A DNA stretch of 50,976 nucleotides from a virus. Within the stretch, counting starts at the first letter, position 1. Each line of letters starts with the position of its first letter. The translations under genes and the position numbers were made by a program. The stretch is taken from positions 1 to 50,976 of the IMG/VR virus record IMGVR_UViG_3300033149_003293; one strand, written 5' to 3'. Shown here in pieces: positions 36,518 to 46,000 of the stretch. The notes beneath the pieces were generated by a model, which was not told where the DNA came from, ran no database searches, and was given only the letters and a program-made list of their open reading frames with translations.

Positions 36518-37602
36518 GTGAAGTCCTGACTAACGGCACCTTTACTGGTTCCCTCTCTGGGTGGACAAAGTATGGTGGCAGCAGCCGTGAGATGTTCTCC
36601 TATGATGCTACTGGTGCAGCTCATGATGGTGGTTCGGCAAAAGGGGGACATACAGGTGACCCATTAACCACGATACGATACAGTATGTACCAGGATATAA
36701 CCATCTCTGCTGCTGACGACATTAAAACGGCTAAGATGAGTGCGTGGTGTCAGTTTAATGACGCATGGTCTGCATCTCAATCCGAGGTGTCGAAGTCGTA
36801 TGTGGAATTTCGGGTTACATTCAAAGACCCAGATGGGAATTTTCATTATATAAAAAACTTAACCAGATACTATGGGAGTCTGACCTCAATAGATTTGCTT
36901 GATGAGGAAGATGTCAAGGCAGAACTCCAGGATGGTGGAAATGGTACGTGGAGTATCATTGTCGCAGCTTTTATCTACCGTGCCAATATTACAGACGGAT
37001 GGTTTGTTGCATGGTTTGATGATTTAAGCCTCAATATTGACTATTATGACTATGGTTCAGAGACAGAAACAATAACATTAACTGAGTCTACCAGCGAGAG
37101 TGCAGCCATCAGTGGCAGCCATACGGAAGAAATAATCCTGAGTGATAGTGGTGCGCTATCCATTAGTGCCGATCCGACGTTCAGGTATTATTATGGTTCG
37201 TATGATGGCAAGGTCTATGCTGAGGATAGTGCATACAAAGCTGATGATGGTACGTCTATACCGGCCCAATGGGAAAGTAAAGAAACTGATTTTGCCGAAG
37301 AAAGCATAGAGTCTCATAACAAATTTAAAACCATCTACAAGGTGAGGCTATGGTATGTAGATATTTCTGACACTACCGCCACGGTTACGGTTAAGATTAA
37401 ACCTAACGGTGGCTCTACATGGACATCAATAACCAGGAATATCGGTGGTAGTGGGGATGATACAAATAAACCAGAGGATTTCTTTGTTATACTGCATGGG
37501 CATAGTTTTAAGTTTCGAGTAGAAAACGACTCGTCTGATAATGAGTTTCAGTGGACTGCACTTGAAGTGTTTTATACTCTAGGCGGAGATTTTTTCTCAT
37601 GA
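36514..37602 (+). CDS. tail protein with carbohydrate-binding-like and stopper-C-like domains, 362 aa
   Basis: NGTFTGSLSGWTKYGGSS and the following strands resemble CBM/galactose-binding-like sandwiches. A Thr/Ser/Glu linker is followed by FRYYYGSYDGKVYAEDSAYK and PAQWESKETDF ... RVENDSSDNEFQWTALEVFY, which has the pattern I expect at the C-terminus of gp10-type stoppers. It may complete the previous protein as a separate subunit. Confidence 0.55.
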   Translation: MSEVLTNGTFTGSLSGWTKYGGSSREMFSYDATGAAHDGGSAKGGHTGDPLTTIRYSMYQDITISAADDIKTAKMSAWCQFNDAWSASQSEVSKSYVEFRVTFKDPDGNFHYIKNLTRYYGSLTSIDLLDEEDVKAELQDGGNGTWSIIVAAFIYRANITDGWFVAWFDDLSLNIDYYDYGSETETITLTESTSESAAISGSHTEEIILSDSGALSISADPTFRYYYGSYDGKVYAEDSAYKADDGTSIPAQWESKETDFAEESIESHNKFKTIYKVRLWYVDISDTTATVTVKIKPNGGSTWTSITRNIGGSGDDTNKPEDFFVILHGHSFKFRVENDSSDNEFQWTALEVFYTLGGDFFS

Positions 37603-39158
37603 GCATCTTGAGGGTAAAAGAGTATCCGACTCAACAGGCGTTTGAGTCTATTGAGGATTATGTCAAGCGGATGCGTGAAGCACTACAGGAGGAAGCCACA
37701 GACAGGATACAGGACTTCGACATCCTGCAACTTGCCAATGTTCCCTGGATAGACGTTAGAACATACGGTGCTGACGGTGATGGGGTAGCGGATGATACTG
37801 ATGCTATACAGGCTTCTGTCGATGCGTTGTCCAGTGGTGGTATTGTATTTTTTCCTGCCGGAACATACCTGACCTCAAGTGTAATAGACATGGAGAGTGA
37901 TGTTACATTCATGGGGGTTGGTCGCAGCTCTAAAATTACATCAAATGGATCTCACTCAATATTCAGGGCTAATGACAAAGACAGGGCTGGTCTTGTCAGG
38001 TTGTATATTAGTGGCGGAACCGATGGTGTTACTATTTACTCCGGTTCAACGAGATGTTTTGTTGAGGGTTGTTTTTTTGATACCGGCAATAATGGGGTAT
38101 TGCTTAATGCAGCCCTATATTGCAGGGTAGTGAATAATTACATGGATAGTGTCGGTAAAAATGGAGTTTATGCTTATGCTGCCTCTCATTATAATATCAT
38201 AACCAATAACCACATTATTTCACCTTCTGGCATGGGGGTAGCGGTTTACAACGGTAGTCAACAAAATCTCATCCAGGGAAATTATGTTTATGATACAGGT
38301 GAGAATGGCATCTTTGTCAACGATGCTGATGATACTACACACTCCAATTATAACTCCATTATTGGCAATATTGTTTATCGTACCGGCGTTTCACATGCTA
38401 ATGGCGGAAATGGAATTGAGCTTGGGCTTGAGCAGGTTGGTAGCATTGTACAGGGAAACATAGTTAGTGGAGCAGGATATGGGCGTTCCGGTGATGGTGT
38501 TACATCTGCATTTGGTATAAGTGTTCACGGCAGTGATAACGTCATTAGTGGTAACTGTGTTCTCAATTCTTTATATCATGGTATTTATTTATACGAGTGT
38601 TTAAATTCCACGTGTATTAACAACGTGGTTAAAAACAGTTCAAAGGAAAGTGGATCAGCACACGACGGTATTCGCATAACCGGAACTGCCAGTAATGTTT
38701 CACATGGTAATATTATTGCAAACAACAGATGTTTTGATGATCAGGGAACAAAAACACAGGATTACGGAATCCGAGAAATTGGTGGTTACGAAAACCACAA
38801 CTTGTGTATTGGGAATATTCTCAGGGATAACATTCAGGATGTTGGGATTTTGTTAATCGGGGCAAACTCTCGTGGTCAACACAATATACACGATGCAAGT
38901 GTTTCTATTGCTTCGGCAGCTACAATAACCCTACCGAGTACAGGGGAATATTTTAATATCACGGGGACAACCAACATAACATCGGTAACAGCATCCTGGA
39001 GAGATCGGCGGGTAGTGCTAAAGTTTGCGGGTGCTTTAACATTTACCGATGGAAACAATCTCAAACTGGCTGGAGATTTTACCACCTCGGCGGATGATAC
39101 GATTACTTTAGTATGTTCCGGAACAAACTGGTACGAGGAGAGTCGGAGTGCCAACTAA
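37599..39158 (+). CDS. tailspike with pectate-lyase-type beta helix, 519 aa
   Basis: DVRTYGADGDGVADDTDAIQ (52-71) is the signature opening of pectate lyase 3/tailspike beta helices. Many N-rich coils follow, such as NGVLLNAALYCRVVNNYMDS and GNYVYDTGENGIFVNDAD, and a beta-sandwich tail (TITLPSTGEYFNITGTTNIT) closes it. The 50-residue helical N-terminus is probably the virion attachment. It would bind and maybe depolymerise a host surface polysaccharide. It is coupled by ATGA upstream. Confidence 0.8.
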   Translation: MSILRVKEYPTQQAFESIEDYVKRMREALQEEATDRIQDFDILQLANVPWIDVRTYGADGDGVADDTDAIQASVDALSSGGIVFFPAGTYLTSSVIDMESDVTFMGVGRSSKITSNGSHSIFRANDKDRAGLVRLYISGGTDGVTIYSGSTRCFVEGCFFDTGNNGVLLNAALYCRVVNNYMDSVGKNGVYAYAASHYNIITNNHIISPSGMGVAVYNGSQQNLIQGNYVYDTGENGIFVNDADDTTHSNYNSIIGNIVYRTGVSHANGGNGIELGLEQVGSIVQGNIVSGAGYGRSGDGVTSAFGISVHGSDNVISGNCVLNSLYHGIYLYECLNSTCINNVVKNSSKESGSAHDGIRITGTASNVSHGNIIANNRCFDDQGTKTQDYGIREIGGYENHNLCIGNILRDNIQDVGILLIGANSRGQHNIHDASVSIASAATITLPSTGEYFNITGTTNITSVTASWRDRRVVLKFAGALTFTDGNNLKLAGDFTTSADDTITLVCSGTNWYEESRSAN

Positions 39159-39573
39159 ATACATTGCACCTTATATCACAGAGACAGAGTACAGGTGTAA
39201 ATGTTGCTCTGGACTACCCCCCGATTTTGATGCCGACGGTGTAGAGTATGGTGCTTTATTCGATGCGTTCATGGATATACGTGAGGAGTGGGGTAAACCA
39301 ATGAGGATAACATCCGGCTACAGATGCCCGATGCGTAATGCTATGGTAGGTGGACGGGTACTGTCTGTTCACATGTGGGGGCTTGCCCTAGACCTTGACT
39401 GTGATGATATAGATGATGTGTTTTTACTCGATGAGATAATCGAGGAGCTACACCCCGACCTGCGACGGGGTAGGTACACAGATTCAGGAACTTTCATACA
39501 TATTGATTGCGGATATTTTATTTATCCTAGAGCCATAGAAAAATGGCGAGTAGGTGCAAGATGGAGTGGATAA
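39148..39573 (+). CDS. M15-family peptidase, endolysin candidate, 141 aa (GTG start)
   Basis: ITSGYRCPMRNAMVGGRVLS then SVHMWGLALDLD with S73-x-H75-x2-G78-x-A80-x-D82 and FIHIDCGY (H118, D120). These are the zinc ligands H75, D82, H118 and catalytic set of D-Ala-D-Ala-type peptidases. It should cut peptidoglycan peptide bridges. No signal peptide is visible, so release needs a holin or it acts as a virion-associated lysin. GAGGAGAGTCG precedes the GTG; it overlaps the tailspike by 11 bases. Confidence 0.85.
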   Translation: MPTKYIAPYITETEYRCKCCSGLPPDFDADGVEYGALFDAFMDIREEWGKPMRITSGYRCPMRNAMVGGRVLSVHMWGLALDLDCDDIDDVFLLDEIIEELHPDLRRGRYTDSGTFIHIDCGYFIYPRAIEKWRVGARWSG

Positions 39574-39574
39574 G

Positions 39575-40117
39575 ATGGAATGGATAAAAGATATCGATTG
39601 GGAACGGTTAAAAGAGCCACACCCGATGTTCACGCCTTTTGTACCTAAAGACCCTGCTGACCCTACCGACCCGTTCTACAGGAAAGTGTCCAGGCTACAG
39701 ACGTTGCTGATGAAACGTCCTCTATGGCTGAGTGACGAGTACAGGACAGAGCAGGGTATAGATGCAATCATAGACTCGTATTTCAGGGGATACAGATTCA
39801 ATATATTTTATGAGGCTGGAGATTTCCAGGCATTGATAGGCTTCATGGATATACTCCCTGAATTCAAATGTGAGATAACTTTAAAGTTAATAGACAAGCA
39901 CCTCTGGGGTGCAGATTTCGTGCGTGCCAGCAAAGAGTTGGTGGAGCTATTCATGAAAGAGATGAGGTTGAAACGAATCTCGATAGAGACTGCTGATAAA
40001 AGGATCGTGAAGATGGCTAAAATGGTTGGTTTTGTGGATGAGGGTAAACGCCCGAATGACCTCAGATGGGAGAATAGATTTTATAACAAATACCTCCTGG
40101 GTAAATATAGTGTATAG
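39575..40117 (+). CDS. GNAT acetyltransferase-like virion protein, 180 aa
   Basis: NIFYEAGDFQALIGFMDILP and KISIETADKRI-type strand-helix, then MAKMVGFVDEGKRPNDLRWE NRFYNKYLLGK, gives the GNAT end pattern (A-x-x-x-G-F-x-x-E-G ... Y-L-L-G-K). GNAT-like proteins are found in the ejection/neck cluster of several podoviruses. The catalytic role is uncertain, since the acetyl-CoA loop is not obvious. Confidence 0.6.
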   Translation: MEWIKDIDWERLKEPHPMFTPFVPKDPADPTDPFYRKVSRLQTLLMKRPLWLSDEYRTEQGIDAIIDSYFRGYRFNIFYEAGDFQALIGFMDILPEFKCEITLKLIDKHLWGADFVRASKELVELFMKEMRLKRISIETADKRIVKMAKMVGFVDEGKRPNDLRWENRFYNKYLLGKYSV

Positions 40118-40155
40118 GAGAAATTAAAATTTCGTGTCAAGGAAAACCAATAGAA

Positions 40156-40536
40156 ATGGCAGATTTGAGAACGCCGGAACAGAAGGAAATGATGGCAAAA
40201 CTATTTCCACTTCTTTTGTCTGGAATACAAAAAGGTGCCACACCATTTGGTGGAATGTTATCACAGCCTCCAGACCCATCTATGCTTAGTGCTATGAATG
40301 TGATGCACCAGATGGGTGGTCAGGGGCCGTATACATTTCCAGGTATGCAGACAGGGCCATACCTACCGTCAGGTGGGATTAATCCTCCTCCGGTGGGTTA
40401 TAATGGTGATGGCGGTGGTAGTGGCGGTGGTTATAGTCCAGGGTCAGGAAGGGAAAGACCATGGGAACCGCAAGACTACGACCCTTATGCACCATGGCGG
40501 CCAGGAGGGAGACGGCCTGGGCCTAAACCAAGATGA
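40156..40536 (+). CDS. Pro/Gly-rich internal virion-type protein, 126 aa
   Basis: A helical N-terminus (EQKEMMAKLFPLLLSGIQKG) followed by Met/Pro/Gly-rich disorder ending PWRPGGRRPGPKPR. Low-complexity proteins like this accompany ejected proteins in podoviruses. The ribosome binding site is poor. The stop overlaps the next start by ATGA. Confidence 0.6.
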   Translation: MADLRTPEQKEMMAKLFPLLLSGIQKGATPFGGMLSQPPDPSMLSAMNVMHQMGGQGPYTFPGMQTGPYLPSGGINPPPVGYNGDGGGSGGGYSPGSGRERPWEPQDYDPYAPWRPGGRRPGPKPR

Positions 40537-40718
40537 AGAATCGCCTAAACAAGCTCTGGAACCTGCCTATAAAAAACCCGACTCAGACCAAGTACAATCG
40601 TTTCAGGGTAGGGCCAGGGGGTAGGTTAAAGTCTGGTTTTACCGATGCGGTAGAGAGCTTTGAGAAGGCAATGAGAAAAGAAAAAACAATTTACGAAAAA
40701 TACATAGAAAGCATGTAG
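40533..40718 (+). CDS. basic helical protein, 61 aa
   Basis: MKNRLNKLWNLPIKNPTQTK then DAVESFEKAMRKEKTIYEKY. Basic, helical, linked by ATGA to the Pro-rich gene. Likely a minor internal protein; family unknown. Confidence 0.55.
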   Translation: MKNRLNKLWNLPIKNPTQTKYNRFRVGPGGRLKSGFTDAVESFEKAMRKEKTIYEKYIESM

Positions 40719-40725
40719 GTGAGCT

Positions 40726-41868
40726 ATGATTGACATCCAGAAAATAACAAGTAGACCTGGTGGGGGTATGAGAGGTCGTGGTGATAGAGGTGGTACCGAT
40801 ACTGGTAGTCCGCCTACAGAGACTCCACCCTCGGATACTCCGCCCTCTGCCGACCCGTGGCGACCCGCTACTACTAACCCAGCAGATTGGGGGCACTCCA
40901 TAAAGTACCCTGGGGCTGCTGCGAATGTAGGGCAGGAGTGGCTGAGAGACCCCAGTTGGGGGGGGCATATTATATGGAATCCAGAACTCGGGTTCCAGGA
41001 TTTTCCGACAATGGCTAAACTATACGAAAGTGCAGGGGGGCCGGTAACTCAGGAACAGATGCTAAGTTGGGGGCTCACACCACAGATGGGGTCAGATTGG
41101 AGGAAATATTTCCCAGACAGAAAGACCAAAGAAGAACGTGGCTGGACAGGTGGAGGTCAGGCAGGGCTTGGTGGTTGGCAGGATTATTTCAAGAATTTCA
41201 CAGAAAATCAGGGACAAGGGTACCCGGGAGGATATACTATGCCAGAAGGATACACTATGCCAGAGGCAAAACCATTTCCATATCCACAGCAATGGCAGAC
41301 AGCCAGTGATGTATTCACTCGTTTCGCACGTGGACTACCCACCGACACTACGCAGTGGTGGGAGGCACAGCAGGCACCGTTTGAGAGGCGTATAGAAGAC
41401 CAGGTGAAACAGATGGCAGAGCAGATGGGTCTAGGTGGACTCAGGTACTCTACGCCGATGACTGGTCAGATAGCAGACATCACGGGTAGAGAGAGTGCTA
41501 ATCTATGGAGCCAGCTTGCACAGACTCAGCTAGGACTGACTGAGGCTGCCAAGAATAGGGGGATGCAGGCAGCGGGTGGACTCACTGGTTTAGGTCAGCA
41601 GTATTTGAATGCACCACAGGATTGGGCACAGAGAATGTACCAGATGGGTGCAGGTATGACAGGGCTAGGACAACAGGGACTAAGCAGAGCCTATCAAGAT
41701 TGGATGAGAACCACACCTGAGATGAATCCATGGCTTGCACAGGCTATGGGATTTGCTGGTATGCAGAGCCAGATGATGCCACAGCAGTACCAGCCGAGCT
41801 TCTTGAGTCAGCTATTGGGATTAGGTGGCATGGCACTACCGTTTATACCAGGATGGGGGGGGGGATAA
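40726..41868 (+). CDS. internal virion (ejection) protein, 380 aa
   Basis: A disordered Thr/Pro/Asp-rich N-terminus gives way to Gly/Gln/Met/Trp-rich helices (SNLWSQ-type, MAEQMGLGGLRYSTPMTGQI, LGLTEAAKNRGMQAAGGLTG) and a Gly-rich C-terminus (IPGWGGG). The composition resembles ejected proteins that form the channel across the cell envelope. TAATG overlap with the next gene. Confidence 0.6.
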   Translation: MIDIQKITSRPGGGMRGRGDRGGTDTGSPPTETPPSDTPPSADPWRPATTNPADWGHSIKYPGAAANVGQEWLRDPSWGGHIIWNPELGFQDFPTMAKLYESAGGPVTQEQMLSWGLTPQMGSDWRKYFPDRKTKEERGWTGGGQAGLGGWQDYFKNFTENQGQGYPGGYTMPEGYTMPEAKPFPYPQQWQTASDVFTRFARGLPTDTTQWWEAQQAPFERRIEDQVKQMAEQMGLGGLRYSTPMTGQIADITGRESANLWSQLAQTQLGLTEAAKNRGMQAAGGLTGLGQQYLNAPQDWAQRMYQMGAGMTGLGQQGLSRAYQDWMRTTPEMNPWLAQAMGFAGMQSQMMPQQYQPSFLSQLLGLGGMALPFIPGWGGG

Positions 41869-42044
41869 TGTCAATACTAATAGGACACTGGAAGGAAGAA
41901 GAACCCTCAGTGATGTACAAGATACGAAAAAAGGTTATTATGGAACAAGGTGGGAATTCGTGGAATCAGTATTTAATCAAGAGGTTTGCACCTCAATTTC
42001 CCATTGACTATCAACAAGAACTTTATGAAAAATGGAGGGCATAA
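41868..42044 (+). CDS. small basic protein, 58 aa
   Basis: MSILIGHWKEEEPSVMYKIR then LIKRFAPQFPIDYQQELYEK. Joined by TAATG to both neighbours with GGAGGG upstream. It may be a linker subunit within the ejection group. Confidence 0.55.
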   Translation: MSILIGHWKEEEPSVMYKIRKKVIMEQGGNSWNQYLIKRFAPQFPIDYQQELYEKWRA

Positions 42045-42328
42045 TGTCATTCTACAATCCATACATGAAAACACCAGATTTCGGACAGGGTGCGTCCGAT
42101 ATAATGAATCAGATTATGATGATGCAGATGATGAAGAGGATGTTTCCGCAGACACAGACTACGGAGATACCCAGCACTACCCCGCAGGGAATGCCACCCC
42201 CGATGTCTAGTATACAACCACCACAGGGGATGGGGCAACAGATAACTGGGGCTGCACCATCCCAGATGGGGCAGCAGATACCACCACATATGATAGAGAT
42301 GATTTTAAATCTGATTCGCAGGGGGTAG
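42044..42328 (+). CDS. Met/Gln/Pro-rich internal protein, 94 aa
   Basis: DIMNQIMMMQMMKRMFPQTQ and PPMSSIQPPQGMGQQITGAA: extremely Met/Gln-rich with a C-terminal helix (IPPHMIEMILNLIRR). Probably membrane-interacting and co-ejected. Unknown family. Confidence 0.55.
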   Translation: MSFYNPYMKTPDFGQGASDIMNQIMMMQMMKRMFPQTQTTEIPSTTPQGMPPPMSSIQPPQGMGQQITGAAPSQMGQQIPPHMIEMILNLIRRG

Positions 42329-42331
42329 GAC

Positions 42332-43078
42332 ATGAACTACTACGGAACAGACCCAGCACGCTATGCTATGCATCAGCAGTCCAGGCAAGACCAGAGGATG
42401 TCTAATCTGCTCAATATGATGATGCAGATGCAGGCAATAAAGCAACGGCAACAAAAATGGGAAGAAGATAAACTGCAATGGCAGAGAGAACAGAAAAGAA
42501 AAGAATCGGCTACCGAAGCCCTCAATAAATGGTATACTCATTTGCAGGAACCAAAGCAGACTCTCCCATGGCAAGAACAGCTTAGTCGTGACCTCATAAA
42601 AAGGGAGGCTGAAGAAGCAATCAAAGCCAAGTATAGAGAACCGAAAGCACCTCCGTATAAACTCACACCTGAGGGCAAACTAGAGGCACAGATAAAAAAA
42701 GACCGCACTAGAATTGAAAATCTATATAAACAATATGACAAAGAGAGAACACGCTATATCTCTCAGATGAAAAGCGTGGAAAATCCCAATGCTAAACTCA
42801 AATTACAAACAACCTTGCGAAATTTAGATAGGGGGTTAAATCTTTTAACTTTAATGGGAGATTTAGTAGATAAGGGTTCCCCTCTTTCTGAAGATGCTCA
42901 GAAAAAGCTTAACAACCTACTCAATATCAACAGGATAAAACGAGAGGGACTAGGGGATGTTCAGGAAGTATCGGCTATTGATGCCAGTACACTACCGCCT
43001 GGAACACAGATTGCCGAAAACGAAGAAACTGGAGAACAGATAGCCTACGTTAACGGACAATGGATACGAATCAAGTAA
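42332..43078 (+). CDS. coiled-coil internal virion protein, 248 aa
   Basis: MQAIKQRQQKWEEDKLQWQR and EGKLEAQIKKDRTRIENLYK form long coiled coils. The end is a small beta motif, AENEETGEQIAYVNGQWIRI, that occurs as a C-terminal tag in phage ejection proteins. It overlaps the giant gene downstream by 19 bases. Confidence 0.6.
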   Translation: MNYYGTDPARYAMHQQSRQDQRMSNLLNMMMQMQAIKQRQQKWEEDKLQWQREQKRKESATEALNKWYTHLQEPKQTLPWQEQLSRDLIKREAEEAIKAKYREPKAPPYKLTPEGKLEAQIKKDRTRIENLYKQYDKERTRYISQMKSVENPNAKLKLQTTLRNLDRGLNLLTLMGDLVDKGSPLSEDAQKKLNNLLNINRIKREGLGDVQEVSAIDASTLPPGTQIAENEETGEQIAYVNGQWIRIK

Positions 43079-46000
43079 CACCACCCCCTGGCTTTAAGCT
43101 AAAAGAGCCACCCGTTAAACCACCCCCAGGGTTTAAGTTAAAAGGGGCAACTGCCCTTCCACCCCTAAAGGTGGAGGAAGCTGATCCACAGACTTTAGCA
43201 CGCATGGAGGCGGTAGAGGCTGAGGCAAGGCAAGCACAGATACCATCTGCAACCGATGTTATATGGCAAAACGTGGGTAGTCTAGTCTCTGAATTTACCA
43301 ACGAAGCATTATTGGGGATTCCTAAACAAGTGTATGAGGAAGGGTTTACACCGAGTAAGGTACATTGGACTCAAGACATCTCTGGTGGGGTCGGTAAATT
43401 TGCAGGATTTGCTTTAGGTGCACCAGTTAAATTGGGTAGCAAGGGGGCAAGGTTGGCACTCAAGGGATTGAAAATGCCCCTTCAAAAAATAGCTGGAAAA
43501 TTTGGGGGTAGAGTAGCAGGACAATTAGCAGAAAAAGCGATAGGGTTAGGTGTTGCTAGTGCTATTTCAGATGTTGCTGATATTAAGGGTATGCCTAAGA
43601 GGTTTCTTGGTGGTGCAGCACTTGGTTCAATTTTTGGTGTTACTGATTTAAGTGGACTGATAAAAACTTCTCCATTTATTGGACAGATGGTGCGACAAGT
43701 AGGTAGTAGAACACTTGCTGGACTGGGTAATATGTATAGTCCGGATATATATAAAAGGATAGCAACGGGGGATGTAGACCCACAGCTAGCTCAGGAAGTG
43801 TTTGATGAATTATTGTTTACGTGGTTCTCACGAAAGGGTACTAAACCTGACGAACTATTTAAAGACTTGCAGAAAATCAAGGTAGAGGTAGAGAAAAATA
43901 AGTACCCGTTAAAGGTATGGACTCCATACGATACACCTGAATATCGGGAAACCATGAAAAAGATACCCGCCCAATATGTGGTAACGGGTAGTGGGGAAAC
44001 TATACCTATTGAGTTATTTCACCAGCAACCTAAGATTAGTGACCTATTAAAGATTGCACCTAGCCTAAAAAAACCACCTGAATTAGAAGCACACAAACCT
44101 ACCATCCCAGAAAAACCAACACCACCCCAGCCAGGAAGCCTGGCCGAAACAAAGGCGTTCATTAAACAAGCCCGTTCTATTCAGAAAAGATACAAGGCTG
44201 GAGAGGACATCACAAAGCTGGCAGAGGAATCACGTGAGATACCCTCCGGTATTATGGATAAAATTGCACCCGATGTATCTTTAGAGCAGAAGCATCAAGC
44301 TATGTTGCGACGGGTAGGAACAGAGGAGCCTTATATACAAGAAGTACAGAAGGAAATAATAGAGCAGAACCGCAGGGCAAATCAGGAGAGGCTAGAAAAA
44401 GAGATAGCCCTTGAAGCTAAAACAAAAGTCGAAACAGAAACTGAATTACCCACTGAGGCAGAGCAGATAGCAGCCTACAAGAAGGCGGGTAAGATAGAGC
44501 AGCTAGAGCCTGGGATAGCTGAGGGTGCTGAAAGTCTCACAAAGCCTATGGGTGGTGGTGGTTTAGAAGCTAAGGGTATCGGTGAGTTAGCAAAAGAAGC
44601 TAGGGAGTCTAGGGGGAAACCTCGAGGTGCACCTAAGGTAAAATCAGAAGAAGATTTGCGGGCATTATATGGACACAAACCAACCCCCGAAAAGAAAGTG
44701 CGAACGGCAAAAATTATAAAAGAAGTTCCCGAAGATGTTGTTAGGGAGTTTAACCGTCAGGCACTTGAAGAAAAAATAATAGAAGCAGAAAAATTACCTG
44801 GCCCAGAAATAGAGTGGGTTGAATTTCATTCAGGTATTCATATCCCAAGGATGCTCAAGTCATTAGACAAGACACTTGAAAAACATTACGGTACGGTAGA
44901 GCCAGGGGTACACCGTCAGGCTGAAAGGGAAATAATCGAAGCAAAGAAAGAGGTTGATAAGCCTGAAAAACGACCTGTTTTTGGTAAACGGGTACTCACC
45001 ACGTTTGAGGGGTTCGGTAAGGCAGGTGAAAGGCTCAAAGACATGTCTCTAAACTATATCAAGAATCGTGCCCAGATGGAACAGCGTGGTATTTATGAAC
45101 TCTACCAGGCGTCCCGCATGGTAGCTAAAGATATTCCCACAAAGAATCCTTTTAAAAAAATCAAGATGGCAGGGGAGAGGTTATTTGATTTATTGGAACG
45201 TAAGGCTGAACCTGCAAGCGAAGGGGAAAAAGAAGCATTAAAAATACTTGATAAACAAATGGCAGACGTGGCAAGGATGGCACAGGAACTCGACCTTAAA
45301 ATACTTACCCCACTAGGTGAACGTGAGTGGAAGCCCATCAAAAACTATGCACCTGTCATATATGAGCCAAAGGGATTCCGGCAGTTCATGGAGTCACCAA
45401 AATTCAAGCATATGCGTGATAAATACGTTGATATGATAGCACGTAGAAATTGGCCGGAAATATTTGAGGAAAACCCTGAACGTGCACGAGAAGTAGCTCA
45501 AAATTATTTTGATGAGGTTAGGAAAGATTTAAAGACTAAGCCGTCTGGACACCTAGAACGTCCTCGTCTCCTTAATGAGTCAGCCCTGGAGAAGCTACGC
45601 CTTGAATGGGAGGCACAGCATCCTGATAAACCGTTTCCATTAAAGCGACAAAAAAGTTTAAAAGCATTATCACAATATATTATATCATCTTATGAACGCC
45701 TTGCATGGATAGAGCAATTTGGTAAAGACGTAGCTGCGGGTAAAGGGTGGTATATACCGGAAAAATTAAATGAGTTGCGTTCCGAGTTTAAGAGTGGGTA
45801 TTCAGAGCGCTATGTTATGGATTTCTTTGATAAATATTTACGTGATATGGCACCATTAGACACCAGGACTACACGCCTGCTGAAAGATATAAAAACACTT
45901 CAGCTTACAAAGTTAGCATTTGCGTTTATCCCGAATAGTGCTCAATGGCTTACTAATACCGTATCGATTGTTGATAGCAAGTCATCGGTTGGCGCACTGT

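Noticed and set aside
40316-40624. 102-codon plus-strand frame overlapping the Pro/Gly-rich gene
   Set aside because: Low-complexity shift of GGT repeats; the ATGA-linked pair 40156-40536 and 40533-40718 explains the region.
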